Source of the DNA: a virus
Virus record (IMG/VR): IMGVR_UViG_3300025132_000291
Coordinates: 1-24,222 of that record
Strand: one strand, 5' to 3'
DNA length: 24,222 nt
Of this stretch, positions 8,301-15,920 are shown piece by piece; the stretch's first letter is position 1, and each line of letters opens with the position of its first letter. A program made the position numbers and the translations under genes. The notes under the pieces were generated by a model. That model saw only the letters and a program-made list of their open reading frames with translations. It was not told the origin of the DNA and made no database searches.

Positions 8301-8616
8301 CACTCCATGATATACCAGTACCGACTGATATTAAAACTTGTCTGTTAGAACCTGCACTATCTTGAACATCATATATTTTCTTTCTAACAATTATATCTTT
8401 ACCAAAATCAATATCTCTGGCTGGTTGTGTACTACCTATACCAACTTGATTGGCAGATATAACTCCATCAAAATTGGCAGCAGAGGCAACATCCAGTCCA
8501 TATTTCGGATCTGTTTTACCAATACCAGTACGTTTACCGTCAGCATCAACTACCAGAGCGTCATCACCGACTTCCAGCCCCTTTTCAACTGCAAATTTCT
8601 TATTGACAGATGCCAT
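5329..8616 (-). CDS. Large baseplate/fibre structural protein, beta-helix and repeat modules (1095 aa)
   Basis: N-terminal fibre repeats of the type VGIGST-x-P-x4-LDVxG occur near residues 29-45, 58-75 and 143-160. A right-handed beta-helix (pectin-lyase-like) segment follows near 200-310, including IEGAIGVAQAGDVIRVSGG. Next come four modules with a TFxC...H(T/N)YPR signature (about 367-735), then a second beta-helix-like part (about 755-840; NNSNASFGTYG). Two GSGY-type modules (about 886-960) and a C-terminal module (GGRVVYTSTDERG near 1042-1054) are shared with the upstream 1827-residue protein, so the two are mosaic paralogues. AAGGAG (8628-8633) lies 11 nt upstream of ATG 8616, and an in-frame TAG immediately precedes the start, fixing it. 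No catalytic residues were identified. A peripheral baseplate or side-appendage role is inferred. Confidence 0.78.
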   Translation of the reverse strand: MASVNKKFAVEKGLEVGDDALVVDADGKRTGIGKTDPKYGLDVASAANFDGVISANQVGIGSTQPARDIDFGKDIIVRKKIYDVQDSAGSNRQVLISVGTGISWSDGADIDTDAAGQPTQIQYNAGPKFGGADNFVFDSSNSRVGIGSTLPEYLLDVKGETRIDGVLRDADNAVGAAGSILSSNVNGELAWVGAGASTLNIIYVTEDGDDDKDGRTNSTSKRTIEGAIGVAQAGDVIRVSGGIYYEDNPVFVPRNVTIDGDDLRNTQVIPKNKRKDLFHVNNGVLIQNMSFVGAANTGAIISFPPQGIVNNHRFVSATGNPIVKTSWNSGVSTAPITADYDPTSGILTCTTENPHGLSAPSVFSISTAAYNSKVGILTLTTPGNHGISVGEYVAVDNNALTFRCAMDGYVSNHTYPRGTDPFGGKYATVTGTPSTTTLELFVGKSEQTTHTVTNATYEPTTGEMELTIGSHSLTAGESIKLADSSITLNCNFGAGGSKAYPRTTIDSFQAIVGTTYDPVTGVIKVKTNIEHGKKDGDFVKFEDGAVTFTCLEGGGNHNYPRSTDFASGKYIPVSNVTADTFEAVILDSEGIPSTNQTDHTFVSGVASAVKFKRDRAYDQPIEITNATDDSIFINVGISTITNAHTFVSATGNGVIAQGEYEHSFIKSTGSLRKSNDVVGITTNALTFTCEQDNHGSNHTYPRPTDHVAGIMTAVTAVADANTFTVNIGDAGSGARYVGLCTQSPYVRNCTNFVPDSVGMRIDGNHQEGIKSMVVDSYTQYNQGGIGVTISNDGYAQLVSIFTVCDEAAITCVSGGQCDVNNSNASFGTYGLIASGVGTVHQSGSLAVEAIAEDNQVVVSGISQRPYTGQVFYIGELFNEIVEVEITNPGSGYTSANPPKVTLAAPNGPGGITAEGVAVISGFGSCTAVDLFATGSQYRGTPTVTFEAPGSGITATGTAKVAPKYYTINSATPVTAGVSTITVDQTIPANVGIGSTVPFARQSLILASSYTFEYIGAGLTIGQALPKDGGVTIPANETVSEKGGRVVYTSTDERGNLKVGDGFTINQQTGTVTGDAFNKSIQATLTPLIIALGGGI
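5712..5719 (-). promoter_or_regulatory. Exact TATAAATA octamer inside the 1095-residue gene
   Basis: The minus strand reads TATAAATA within codons 966-968 of the host gene, an exact T4 late consensus. It could give an internal late start about 390 nt ahead of the 112-residue gene. In AT-rich coding DNA a chance match is quite possible. Confidence 0.28.
6412..7518 (-). repeat. Four diverged Cys/His/YPR protein modules
   Basis: These bases encode residues 367-735 of the 1095-residue protein. Signature copies are TFRC (401-404) with HTYPR (413-417), TLNC (487-490) with KAYPR (498-502), TFTC (547-550) with HNYPR (557-561), and TFTC (686-689) with HTYPR (698-702). Each signature is followed by a short G-rich turn and a (T/S)xxTFxxxxG strand. 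The first three follow one another at about 60-85 residues; the last is set apart by an insert containing HTFVSATGN-type elements. The copies are diverged, so this is protein-level rather than recent DNA repetition. Confidence 0.8.
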
Positions 8617-8641
8617 CTACGAAATTACTCCTTAGTATGTG

Positions 8642-8649
8642 TATTTATC
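8642..8649 (-). promoter_or_regulatory. T4-type late promoter candidate ahead of the 1095-residue gene
   Basis: The minus strand reads GATAAATA, 7 of 8 to TATAAATA, overlapping the TGA stop of the 1827-residue gene. A start site about 6 nt downstream would give a leader near 20 nt that carries the AAGGAG ribosome site. Confidence 0.6.
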
Positions 8650-11600
8650 AACTCACTCGCATGATGTATGCGATAGCGTAGTATGGTGGTAAGTTCTTAC
8701 CAGCTCCAGAAACACCTTCTTGGTCAACACTGGTAGAAACGCTAATACCAGTACTATTACTACTAGATGTCATCGTCCTTGTATTAGATAGATTAGATCT
8801 ATCATTTAATGTATTACCATCTCCAGTATCATCATTGTGAGAACTGAATGTGTGAGCGTGACCAGGGTCAGTAACACTTGATGTTGCTGTGTGATCGTGT
8901 TGAACAACTACAGAGTCAGTAAAACCACCTGTTGCTCCAGCAGCATAAGCACTACCTCTACCAACAATAAACTTATCAATTAAGTTTGGTGTACCGTTTG
9001 ATCCATTACATAACGCCCAGTTACTTGGTACGTTAGAATCTGTACCAGACCACATGATGATACCACCGATAGGTATAACACCATTACCAATGAAGTTAGC
9101 AGCAGTAACAGTACCAGCAGCAGTCATATCGTCTGTTGACGTTACTTGCTCTGCAGTCAATGTTTGTGTTACAGTTGCACCAGTTGTTACTACCAAAGTA
9201 TTGGCAGTAAGTGTTGCACCTGAGAATGTGAGTGAAGAACTATCCTGTAATTCCCCACCAGTACCTGCTGTTACAACTCTTCCAGTAGTTAAATCTCCAA
9301 CTTTAGCTGTTGAAGCAACTACACCTTGACCAAATGTACCGATACCAGTAACATGAGAGCTACCAACTATCTTAGCGTCTCCATTTGTTTCTAAAACCCA
9401 ATGATGATCTACCTTATTTTTATTGAGTGCTAACTTATCAATAGCATAATGTTCTGTATGATCAACAGAAATTGGTCCCCACTTCTTCCATGGTTGTGAT
9501 GAATCAGAAGTTCTAATCCATCCAATAAATCCAGCAGCATCAAATGTCTGATTGAATATAATATTATCAATCGTACTTACAGGTGCTGCTTGTGCAGAAC
9601 CATTGATACCAACATAAACACTAGCCCCTACATCACCAGATCTATTACCCCTCAACCTTAGATCAATAATCTCAGTATTACCATTACTATAAAGGTTATC
9701 ATTTACTGTTAGATCATCAAAATCAATCGTTGATGGAATGTTTAGAATAGGTGTGGAATCAAAGTTTTGAATAGTTGATATCTCTTCACCAGTAAGAGCA
9801 TCAATTTTCTTTCTACCAATAAAGAACTCACCCCTATCATTCATACCAGAGTAAACAACACTACCACCTCTAGTAGCAGTTGACTGTGCTAACAACTGTT
9901 GTTTATCATTCAAGACTCTATCCTGAGTCTGTGGCATTGCAGTTGAATAGTTACCTGGTCCGAATCCAACGTATTCAAACGTATGCCCTGAAGCACGTAT
10001 CGTACTATGTCTTCTAGATTCTATAGGTAATACCTTTATCTTCTGAACACATGTGTTCTGAACATGGTTAGTAGCATTTGATCCAAGAGCACCCCTAGAA
10101 ACTTCATTACATGCTTGGTTAGTAATACGACAAATCTCATCCTCAATCTGAATATAATCTCCTCTACGGAACTTATTCTTCTTGGTTAATGAAATTGATG
10201 TAGAAGTAGTACTAATACCAGATGTTATAGTAGTAGTTTGACCACCGTATATTGGTACAGTTTTACCAAAAGCTCTGTAGTTAATACCAGTACCATGAGC
10301 ATATGCAGCTCCACCAACCTCTTGGAATGTTGGTGATGATCCAGCATTTATCAGAACTGATAATGATGCACCATAACCTACCCTTTCCTGAACTGGGTGT
10401 TGTCCATTATAAACTGTGTTAGAATTATTAATCTGGATTATATCTCCCCGCCTTAGTCCCAGGTCCCCATCAAGATAAACTGTTGCTATACCACTTATGG
10501 TATCATGAAGGATATTTGTTATACCAGTACTAACACCAACGTGATAGAAGTATCCACCCGTTGAAGCAGCACCGACATCACCTTCATACATGATCTTCTT
10601 AGGATCAGTAATATTGGTTATCTTACGTAGACCATTATATCCTGTACTTCCAATTCCAACTACCTGAACAATATCACCAAGGTTATTATCAATCTCAGAA
10701 ACTGTTACTTGACAATCAGCACCTGGAGTATGGAATGGAACTCCCCTTACAGTAAGAACATCTCCTATAGAATATCCTGAACCGAAGTCCACCATATCCA
10801 TAGCAGTAATAGTTGATGAAGCAGCAACAGTAACATCAGCAGTTGCACCTTTACCAGTACCACCTACAAGATCAACACTGAAATAAAATTCAGCAGATCC
10901 AGAGTTCCTACCATACTGTGAACCACCTGTTATACCACTAAGTTCTATGATACTATTGAATCCATGATCACTTTCTGTGAATAGAGTAACATCAGATCCA
11001 CTGAAATTAGATTCAGTCAATGCAATACCAACACCAATATCCTGTATGAACTCAAGAGTAGCTTCTTTAGAAATACTACGAGCTGGATCATTAGTTTCAA
11101 CCTGACCAATATCATCCCTAACAGCATATGATACAGCTGGTAATGGATCATCTTCTGGGTTATCAGGACTTACATTTGGTTTTAGGTTGTTAATATTCTG
11201 AGCAAATCTATTTGATCCTATATCAAATGGTGCAATCTCAGGTATGTTAGTATAACCAACAAGTGTTAAATCATAAACACCATCCTGTCTTCCTTCTTGA
11301 TGCTCCTGAACTTGTTCTTGGTTGAAGATCTGGTATGAGTTACCATAATCCTTCCTAACAAAGTATGGAGAGAATGTTCTACCAGAACCAACAATGTTTA
11401 GGTTATGGAAAGTATAGGGGACAGATGGAGTTATAGTTGAAATACCACCTGGGTTAGTGTTTATACCAATTCTAAACGTCTTCTTATCATCAATAGATAA
11501 GATTTCATGCATTCCATTATAACCAAGGTTAGAAACACCATTAGCATTATTCTCAGATCTCAATCTATTGATCTGTATAACCTGTCCACGCCTCAATCTG

Positions 11601-14131
11601 TGTGGGAACTTAGTTGTAATAATACCAACATTAGATGCCCATGAAGCATGTATAATATTAGTATCAGATCTTAGATCTAAGTCACCAGTAAGAGGTGTAT
11701 TATCATTCTGGAACTTATCATCATCAATTACAGTACCACTATCTGCAATGGAATATCCGTTCTGTGGTTGAGAAGCGTTAGTTGCACCATCAGGTAAAAC
11801 ATATCTTAGTCTGTATATCTTCTGTAAATCTTTTCTATTATCTGGTTTTCTCTTAATAAAGGTGTTAGATGTCTCTGGTGTAATGGTTGACTGATTCTGT
11901 GTTATCAGTGTATGAAGTAAATTACCACTATCTACATTAACATACCAACCTGTACCATCAAACTGTACTGGATGACCTGGATCTCCTGGTTGCTTCATAG
12001 CAACGTCAGAAACTATTCTTAGTCCACCACCAAGATTATTAATACCAGTTATAGCATTATTTGCTAAGGCATTAGATATTGATGTAGCAATCTTTATCTG
12101 GTCACTTGCTAGTGGTGACTGTGTTATAGCATAATAAGTCTTACCATAATCAAGACCATCAGGTAAGGATCCTGTATCAGAGAAGAACTGGATTGACTCC
12201 CCTTGGAATAAGTTATGACTACCTTGTAATGTTATAGTATTAGTAGTAATACTATTAATACCTGCAGCACGTCCTACATGATGTTCCTTCTTACCAGAAA
12301 CTCCCGAACCACTTGGAACTGTCATCAAGACATTAGCAGTAGAAGTAATACCTGCTACAGTTAGACCTAAGTCTTCTCCTACTTTGTTACCAACAGTATA
12401 GATTGAACTTTGAGCTGGCGGGATTGTGTCCTTGTTATTGTATCCTCTCAAGTACAGTTTAGTACTAGGAGCAGCAATAGTAAGTTCTACGTCAAGTTTC
12501 AACCAGTTATAGTTGATAATTTTAGCGTAATTTTTCTGTGCTGGTACAATACCTGAAATAAATCCTTTATCATCTTTTGAGAAAGCATCAGATTTAGATC
12601 CATCTGCACCAAAACCAACTGAACCGAAGTTAGAGTTAGAGTTGGTAATAGAAGCATCAGCACCAGACTCACAAATAAACTGTTTACCACAACCTACAGC
12701 AAATGTAGAAACTAACTGAAGAGCAGCATCATTAGATGCTTTTATGTGGAAACTTTCATATGTTGGCTTATGTCTTGCTCTTGAATCAGTATGTAATACA
12801 GCAGAAGTACCAAGTGATGCCTGGTCTTGGTAAGTTCCACTTGTATTATTATACTTTACGAATGCAGTATCATCCTTGTTCAAGGATATGCCAGTAAACT
12901 GGGCAGCAACCATGGACTTGAATCCAGTTGCTTTACTACCATCAGCATATAAACCATTCATTCCGAATACAGATCGGAGTGAACAGTTGAAGATATAAGG
13001 TGATGATGATGTTACAGTATCACTTTCTACTGTAACTATTGGAGAAAGACCTGCTAAGTTTGGTGTAGCTGTTGCAGCTGGTGCTGTGTTTACAGAATAA
13101 GTGAATAAAGTATCACTTAGAACCTGTGAAACAACATGAACACCATCATACTCAGTACCATTTACATTACTATTACCTGCTACACCCTTAACATTGATAG
13201 GAGTTTCTACGTTGAAACCATGTGGTTCTGACGTAACAACAGAAACAATTGTTGTTGCAGTAGGATCTGAAGGATTGATACCAGAATAAATGTCCTCAAT
13301 CTCAAGAGAACCTAGTTGAGAAATCTCTCCAACAATTCTAGCTTCATCAACTACAGGTTCAAAATCATCATTAGTTGGGTATGTTGGTAAAGCACGACCA
13401 GAACTATTACCATATGCTAAGGTCAACTTAGCATAATACATATCAAGATCTGTTATACCTTGACCAGTAACTGTATTGACACCATCAGCAAACTCAAAGC
13501 AAGTTAGTTTATGGTGTGAAAAATTGGGTTGATAAACATTATTTGTGTAATCTTTGTAAACTCTATCTGCTGGATCTCCGTCAAATATACTAACTTCTCT
13601 AACATAAGTACCACCTGTTACTCTGAATATTGCACTAGAAGCAACAGTAGTATCATTTGGATCAGGAACAAACTTTGGTCTTACCTTAGTTTTTCTAAGA
13701 TCCTGACCTACTATAGATGTACCACGAGGTAGAATAACACCACCATGAATACTATTAAATTGATATAATACGTTCCCTGCATTCTGTAGATCAAACTCTG
13801 TACCTACAGATAATTGATTTATTGTTTGTGAAGATCCATTTATATCATTTACAGTTCCAGCAGTGTCAATCTTATAACCTGGACGGTTATCAACGTAGTG
13901 TACACCTGGACTTAATATAATAGTAGTCTTATCAAACTTATCGTTATCTTTACCTAATTGATATGAAAATCTTGCTGATTCTATCAGTGCTCTTTGTATC
14001 GTCTTGAACGGACGAGTTCTGGAATTACCTGTGTTGCTGACATCATCAGTCGCATCAAGTTCTTCTGGGTTTACGTATATTACGTTACCCTGAATATTCT
14101 TTAGAAAATTTTCAAGTCTACTTAACGGCAT
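8648..14131 (-). CDS. Giant mosaic baseplate/short-fibre protein with collar domain tip (1827 aa)
   Basis: The N-terminus (about 15-250) has a pectin-lyase-like beta-helix signature, including RPFKTIQRALIESARFSY and ILSPGVHYVDNRPGY. The long middle is made of repeated beta modules of the kind RRGD(I/Y)IQI... with following strands. A GSGY module lies near residue 1115 and a GGSVVYSGMNDRGEFFIG module near 1421-1438. A GDLTTGRVVTAGTGGELQDS module near 1612-1631 is shared with the fibre gene at the left edge. The C-terminal 143 residues (from 1685, VIPIGGIIMWSG) match the phage tail collar/T4 gp12 tip family. They contain CNGSNGTPNLIDKFIVGRG, HDH (1745-1747), HAH (1758-1760) and the ending KNLPPYYAIAYIMRVS. 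In T4 gp12 such histidines hold a metal in a trimeric receptor-binding head. A trimeric appendage contacting the host surface is inferred. The start lies 32 nt after a small ORF, with AGGT close to ATG. Confidence 0.85.
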   Translation of the reverse strand: MPLSRLENFLKNIQGNVIYVNPEELDATDDVSNTGNSRTRPFKTIQRALIESARFSYQLGKDNDKFDKTTIILSPGVHYVDNRPGYKIDTAGTVNDINGSSQTINQLSVGTEFDLQNAGNVLYQFNSIHGGVILPRGTSIVGQDLRKTKVRPKFVPDPNDTTVASSAIFRVTGGTYVREVSIFDGDPADRVYKDYTNNVYQPNFSHHKLTCFEFADGVNTVTGQGITDLDMYYAKLTLAYGNSSGRALPTYPTNDDFEPVVDEARIVGEISQLGSLEIEDIYSGINPSDPTATTIVSVVTSEPHGFNVETPINVKGVAGNSNVNGTEYDGVHVVSQVLSDTLFTYSVNTAPAATATPNLAGLSPIVTVESDTVTSSSPYIFNCSLRSVFGMNGLYADGSKATGFKSMVAAQFTGISLNKDDTAFVKYNNTSGTYQDQASLGTSAVLHTDSRARHKPTYESFHIKASNDAALQLVSTFAVGCGKQFICESGADASITNSNSNFGSVGFGADGSKSDAFSKDDKGFISGIVPAQKNYAKIINYNWLKLDVELTIAAPSTKLYLRGYNNKDTIPPAQSSIYTVGNKVGEDLGLTVAGITSTANVLMTVPSGSGVSGKKEHHVGRAAGINSITTNTITLQGSHNLFQGESIQFFSDTGSLPDGLDYGKTYYAITQSPLASDQIKIATSISNALANNAITGINNLGGGLRIVSDVAMKQPGDPGHPVQFDGTGWYVNVDSGNLLHTLITQNQSTITPETSNTFIKRKPDNRKDLQKIYRLRYVLPDGATNASQPQNGYSIADSGTVIDDDKFQNDNTPLTGDLDLRSDTNIIHASWASNVGIITTKFPHRLRRGQVIQINRLRSENNANGVSNLGYNGMHEILSIDDKKTFRIGINTNPGGISTITPSVPYTFHNLNIVGSGRTFSPYFVRKDYGNSYQIFNQEQVQEHQEGRQDGVYDLTLVGYTNIPEIAPFDIGSNRFAQNINNLKPNVSPDNPEDDPLPAVSYAVRDDIGQVETNDPARSISKEATLEFIQDIGVGIALTESNFSGSDVTLFTESDHGFNSIIELSGITGGSQYGRNSGSAEFYFSVDLVGGTGKGATADVTVAASSTITAMDMVDFGSGYSIGDVLTVRGVPFHTPGADCQVTVSEIDNNLGDIVQVVGIGSTGYNGLRKITNITDPKKIMYEGDVGAASTGGYFYHVGVSTGITNILHDTISGIATVYLDGDLGLRRGDIIQINNSNTVYNGQHPVQERVGYGASLSVLINAGSSPTFQEVGGAAYAHGTGINYRAFGKTVPIYGGQTTTITSGISTTSTSISLTKKNKFRRGDYIQIEDEICRITNQACNEVSRGALGSNATNHVQNTCVQKIKVLPIESRRHSTIRASGHTFEYVGFGPGNYSTAMPQTQDRVLNDKQQLLAQSTATRGGSVVYSGMNDRGEFFIGRKKIDALTGEEISTIQNFDSTPILNIPSTIDFDDLTVNDNLYSNGNTEIIDLRLRGNRSGDVGASVYVGINGSAQAAPVSTIDNIIFNQTFDAAGFIGWIRTSDSSQPWKKWGPISVDHTEHYAIDKLALNKNKVDHHWVLETNGDAKIVGSSHVTGIGTFGQGVVASTAKVGDLTTGRVVTAGTGGELQDSSSLTFSGATLTANTLVVTTGATVTQTLTAEQVTSTDDMTAAGTVTAANFIGNGVIPIGGIIMWSGTDSNVPSNWALCNGSNGTPNLIDKFIVGRGSAYAAGATGGFTDSVVVQHDHTATSSVTDPGHAHTFSSHNDDTGDGNTLNDRSNLSNTRTMTSSSNSTGISVSTSVDQEGVSGAGKNLPPYYAIAYIMRVS

Positions 14132-14163
14132 TACCTATAAATCCTGACACCATTCCTTCAACC

Positions 14164-14171
14164 TATTTAGC
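14164..14171 (-). promoter_or_regulatory. Late-promoter-like octamer ahead of the 1827-residue gene
   Basis: The minus strand reads GCTAAATA, with the TAAATA core and 6 of 8 matches to the T4 late consensus. It overlaps the TAA stop of the 35-residue ORF. The large structural gene starts about 32 nt downstream. Placement over the preceding stop codon is the same as at 8642-8649. Confidence 0.45.
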
Positions 14172-14274
14172 AACCGTCGTCGTTGAATTCCTTATGCAGC
14201 TTGAGAAAATACTCTTCCTCTTCAGATAAGGGCTCTTCTGAGGATTCTTTTTCTTTAGTTTCCGTCTTTTCCAT
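14167..14274 (-). CDS. Small acidic protein (35 aa), unknown
   Basis: ATG 14274-14272 overlaps the TGA of the preceding membrane-protein gene by one base (TGATG). AGGA lies about 4 nt upstream. The product (MEKTETKEKESSEEPLSEEE...) is highly charged, with 14 Glu/Asp and 6 Lys, and ends NDDGC. It has no recognisable domain and is probably disordered or a short helix. Coupling to the upstream gene suggests a functional link with the membrane protein, for example as a cytoplasmic partner; that is inference. Its short length leaves real doubt. Confidence 0.5.
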   Translation of the reverse strand: MEKTETKEKESSEEPLSEEEEYFLKLHKEFNDDGC

Positions 14275-14600
14275 CAGATCCTAGGGATGTATCCCTTTGC
14301 TTGTTGAACTAATGGCAAAACCTCATTTTCTACTTTATCGGCAATCTTATCTACGATACTTATATCAATATCTAAGAATGGTGGTATAATTCCGAGTAAT
14401 CGTAAAGTTCCATCAAGAAATAAAGCAAGACATGTAAATCCAAGGATCATACTAATAATAGTAGCATTTCGATTGTGCAGACGCATTGATTCTTCATCAA
14501 TTGCTCTTGCTTCTGCAAGAGCATCTGCCACCATCTTATCCACTTCATCTTTAGTATAGAAGTCTCCTATAAGCGGTATGTCATGCCGATTTGGTGTCAT
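14274..14600 (-). CDS. Small single-pass membrane protein (108 aa), unknown
   Basis: An N-terminal charged helix (TKDEVDKMVADALAEARAID, about 16-35) is followed by one clear hydrophobic segment (about 47-72, IISMILGFTCLALFLDGTLR) and a C-terminal amphipathic helix (DKIADKVENEVLPLVQQAKG). The hydrophobic stretch is long enough to span a membrane once. The pattern could fit a holin-like, spanin-like or host-membrane modulator, but no family was recognised and there is no lipobox. The gene lies 11 nt after the 62-residue gene with no evident Shine-Dalgarno, and overlaps the 35-residue ORF by one base. It lies downstream of a sigma70-like promoter rather than a clear late one. Confidence 0.65.
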   Translation of the reverse strand: MTPNRHDIPLIGDFYTKDEVDKMVADALAEARAIDEESMRLHNRNATIISMILGFTCLALFLDGTLRLLGIIPPFLDIDISIVDKIADKVENEVLPLVQQAKGYIPRI

Positions 14601-14611
14601 AGATTTTGCTA

Positions 14612-14800
14612 CTAACTTATGTATACTAACTCTATTTCTTCATCAACCTCCGTAGCTGTTCGTGTTACGTTTAGAACATTTGTAAATTGATCAGCATCAT
14701 CGCATGTAAGTTCTTGTTTGGTTCCATCACAACCAAAAATTGTAAACGTCCTTCTAAGGATGTTTACTTCAACTCTACTAACATACTCGTTGACAAACAT
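14612..14800 (-). CDS. Small protein (62 aa), unknown
   Basis: A compact alpha/beta-looking product with residues such as EVNILRRTFTIFGCDGTKQE and two Cys (24, 33). It has no signal peptide or membrane segment and no recognised family. ATG 14800 follows the sigma70-like promoter at 14826-14854 with a predicted leader of about 19 nt; no strong ribosome site is visible. The genes downstream are small and unlike virion proteins in composition, so this may be a host-interaction gene rather than a structural one (inference). Confidence 0.6.
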   Translation of the reverse strand: MFVNEYVSRVEVNILRRTFTIFGCDGTKQELTCDDADQFTNVLNVTRTATEVDEEIELVYIS

Positions 14801-14825
14801 GTTGAGGATTTCGTATATAATTCCT

Positions 14826-14854
14826 ATTATAGCGTACTATGCTTCATCTGTCAG
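14826..14854 (-). promoter_or_regulatory. Sigma70-type promoter ahead of the small-gene cluster
   Basis: The minus strand reads CTGACA (14854-14849), exactly 17 nt, then TATAAT (14831-14826). That is 11 of 12 consensus bases with optimal spacing. The -10 box lies in the gap between the 80- and 62-residue genes and the -35 box in the last codons of the 80-residue gene. Cyanophage early genes are known to use host-like promoters; this one sits inside a late structural block. Confidence 0.5.
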
Positions 14855-15079
14855 GTCAGCTGTGACACTATAAAAAGCGTCTATAGCTCCACCACTAGCA
14901 TTTCGTACAATTACTTTCCTACCATAAGGAATGCTTTCAACAAAAAGTTCTTGATGAACAGCATTGGATGTCAGTTGAACATTGATCGATTCTGTATTGA
15001 TTCTATTGAACCAATCTTCAGGAAATTCAATAATCCCATCGAGTCTGACTCTTCCACGTAAATGGGTATGCTTTGCCAT
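14837..15079 (-). CDS. Stand-alone knob-domain paralogue (80 aa), virion-associated
   Basis: Residues 7-75 align along their length with residues 154-224 of the preceding 273-residue protein. RGRVRLDGIIEFPEDW matches RGRTRTNEITLPDYW, SINVQLTSNAVHQELFV matches SISVQLQPIGSHQNIIV, and IDAFYSV matches IDCFYHV. It lacks the upstream HPTKGEGHRLRHVSLEGPE linker, so it is the isolated beta-sandwich-like end domain. It probably arose by tandem duplication and truncation and may cap or decorate the same structure. A TATAAT at 15098-15103 has only a poor -35 (TGGGCA) 17 nt away, and no clear ribosome site precedes ATG 15079. Confidence 0.65.
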   Translation of the reverse strand: MAKHTHLRGRVRLDGIIEFPEDWFNRINTESINVQLTSNAVHQELFVESIPYGRKVIVRNASGGAIDAFYSVTADLTDEA

Positions 15080-15098
15080 GATAAACTATTTTTCTATA

Positions 15099-15920
15099 TT
15101 ATAACACAGTCTTGGTGTTTTGCCCATAATTATATTGAGGATCATTATAATTTCTTTCCTCAAGTGGAACATTAGAGTTCTCATTAAAGTTTGGATCTGG
15201 ATAATCATATCTACCATTACCCTCATACTCAACAAGTAATGAATTCACATCTTTTCTTTCACCATATACATGGTAGAAACAATCTATTTTTTCAAGATAG
15301 TTATCAGACTCTATAATTATCTTCTCATTATCAAATTCTTTAACAATAATATTTTGATGAGAACCAATCGGTTGTAACTGAACAGAAATACTGTCAACAT
15401 GAACTAATTCTTTCCAATAATCTGGTAAAGTTATTTCATTTGTCCTAGTTCTGCCACGATAATAAACTCCAGATTCTGGTCCTTCTAGTGAAACATGGCG
15501 AAGTCTATGTCCCTCTCCTTTAGTTGGGTGTTGTATATCAAAAGGTTTCGCAGGTAATCCATCAGCAACTTTGTGTCTTGCTTCTAATCTACCTGTAGAA
15601 AGACAATCTACAGTACCAGTAACAAATACATTACCTACAATATTAACATGATTCGGTCCTTTCTTACCTAAAATATTGACATCACCCTCCACATCTACTG
15701 CACGTTCTTCTATCTTTGGTTTCCATACATCTATAGCAGTTCCAACATTCAGAGTTCCATTACCACTACCACTGTGACCACCTAGGTAACTTGGTCCAGC
15801 AACTGCTAATGTACCTTCAAATGGTTTATCACCATCCAAATATTTTATAGATCTATCATCCTTTGGCTCTTCATTGCCAATATAGACCTTATGTACATCA
15901 ACGTCTGGAATACCTGCCAT
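15099..15920 (-). CDS. Virion structural protein with SLEGPE/RGR C-terminal domain (273 aa)
   Basis: The N-terminal half (about 30-105) has short beta repeats (GTLAVAGPSYLGG, DVNILGKKGPNHVNIVGNVFVTGTV) like those of fibre stems. Residues 126-224 carry HPTKGEGHRLRHVSLEGPE, then YYRGRTR, LPDYW, SISVQLQPIG and IDCFYHVYGERKD. I know this arrangement from the ends of many phage fibre and baseplate proteins. The C-terminal 45 residues are Asn/Tyr/Pro-rich and probably disordered. The gene overlaps the needle gene by one base (TAATG) with AAGGA just upstream, tying it to the hub cassette. A structural role at the distal baseplate is inferred. It has a stand-alone paralogue directly downstream. Confidence 0.78.
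   Translation of the reverse strand: MAGIPDVDVHKVYIGNEEPKDDRSIKYLDGDKPFEGTLAVAGPSYLGGHSGSGNGTLNVGTAIDVWKPKIEERAVDVEGDVNILGKKGPNHVNIVGNVFVTGTVDCLSTGRLEARHKVADGLPAKPFDIQHPTKGEGHRLRHVSLEGPESGVYYRGRTRTNEITLPDYWKELVHVDSISVQLQPIGSHQNIIVKEFDNEKIIIESDNYLEKIDCFYHVYGERKDVNSLLVEYEGNGRYDYPDPNFNENSNVPLEERNYNDPQYNYGQNTKTVL

Noticed and set aside
8338-8664. Overlapping plus-strand frames at the start of the 1095-residue gene
   Set aside because: Both are antisense to a gene with a fixed start (in-frame stop just upstream, AAGGAG site). Low-complexity Ile/Thr/Asn composition.
12499-12690. 63-codon minus-strand frame inside the 1827-residue gene
   Set aside because: It is out of frame with a much longer supported gene, and its Leu/Val-rich product has no recognisable features.
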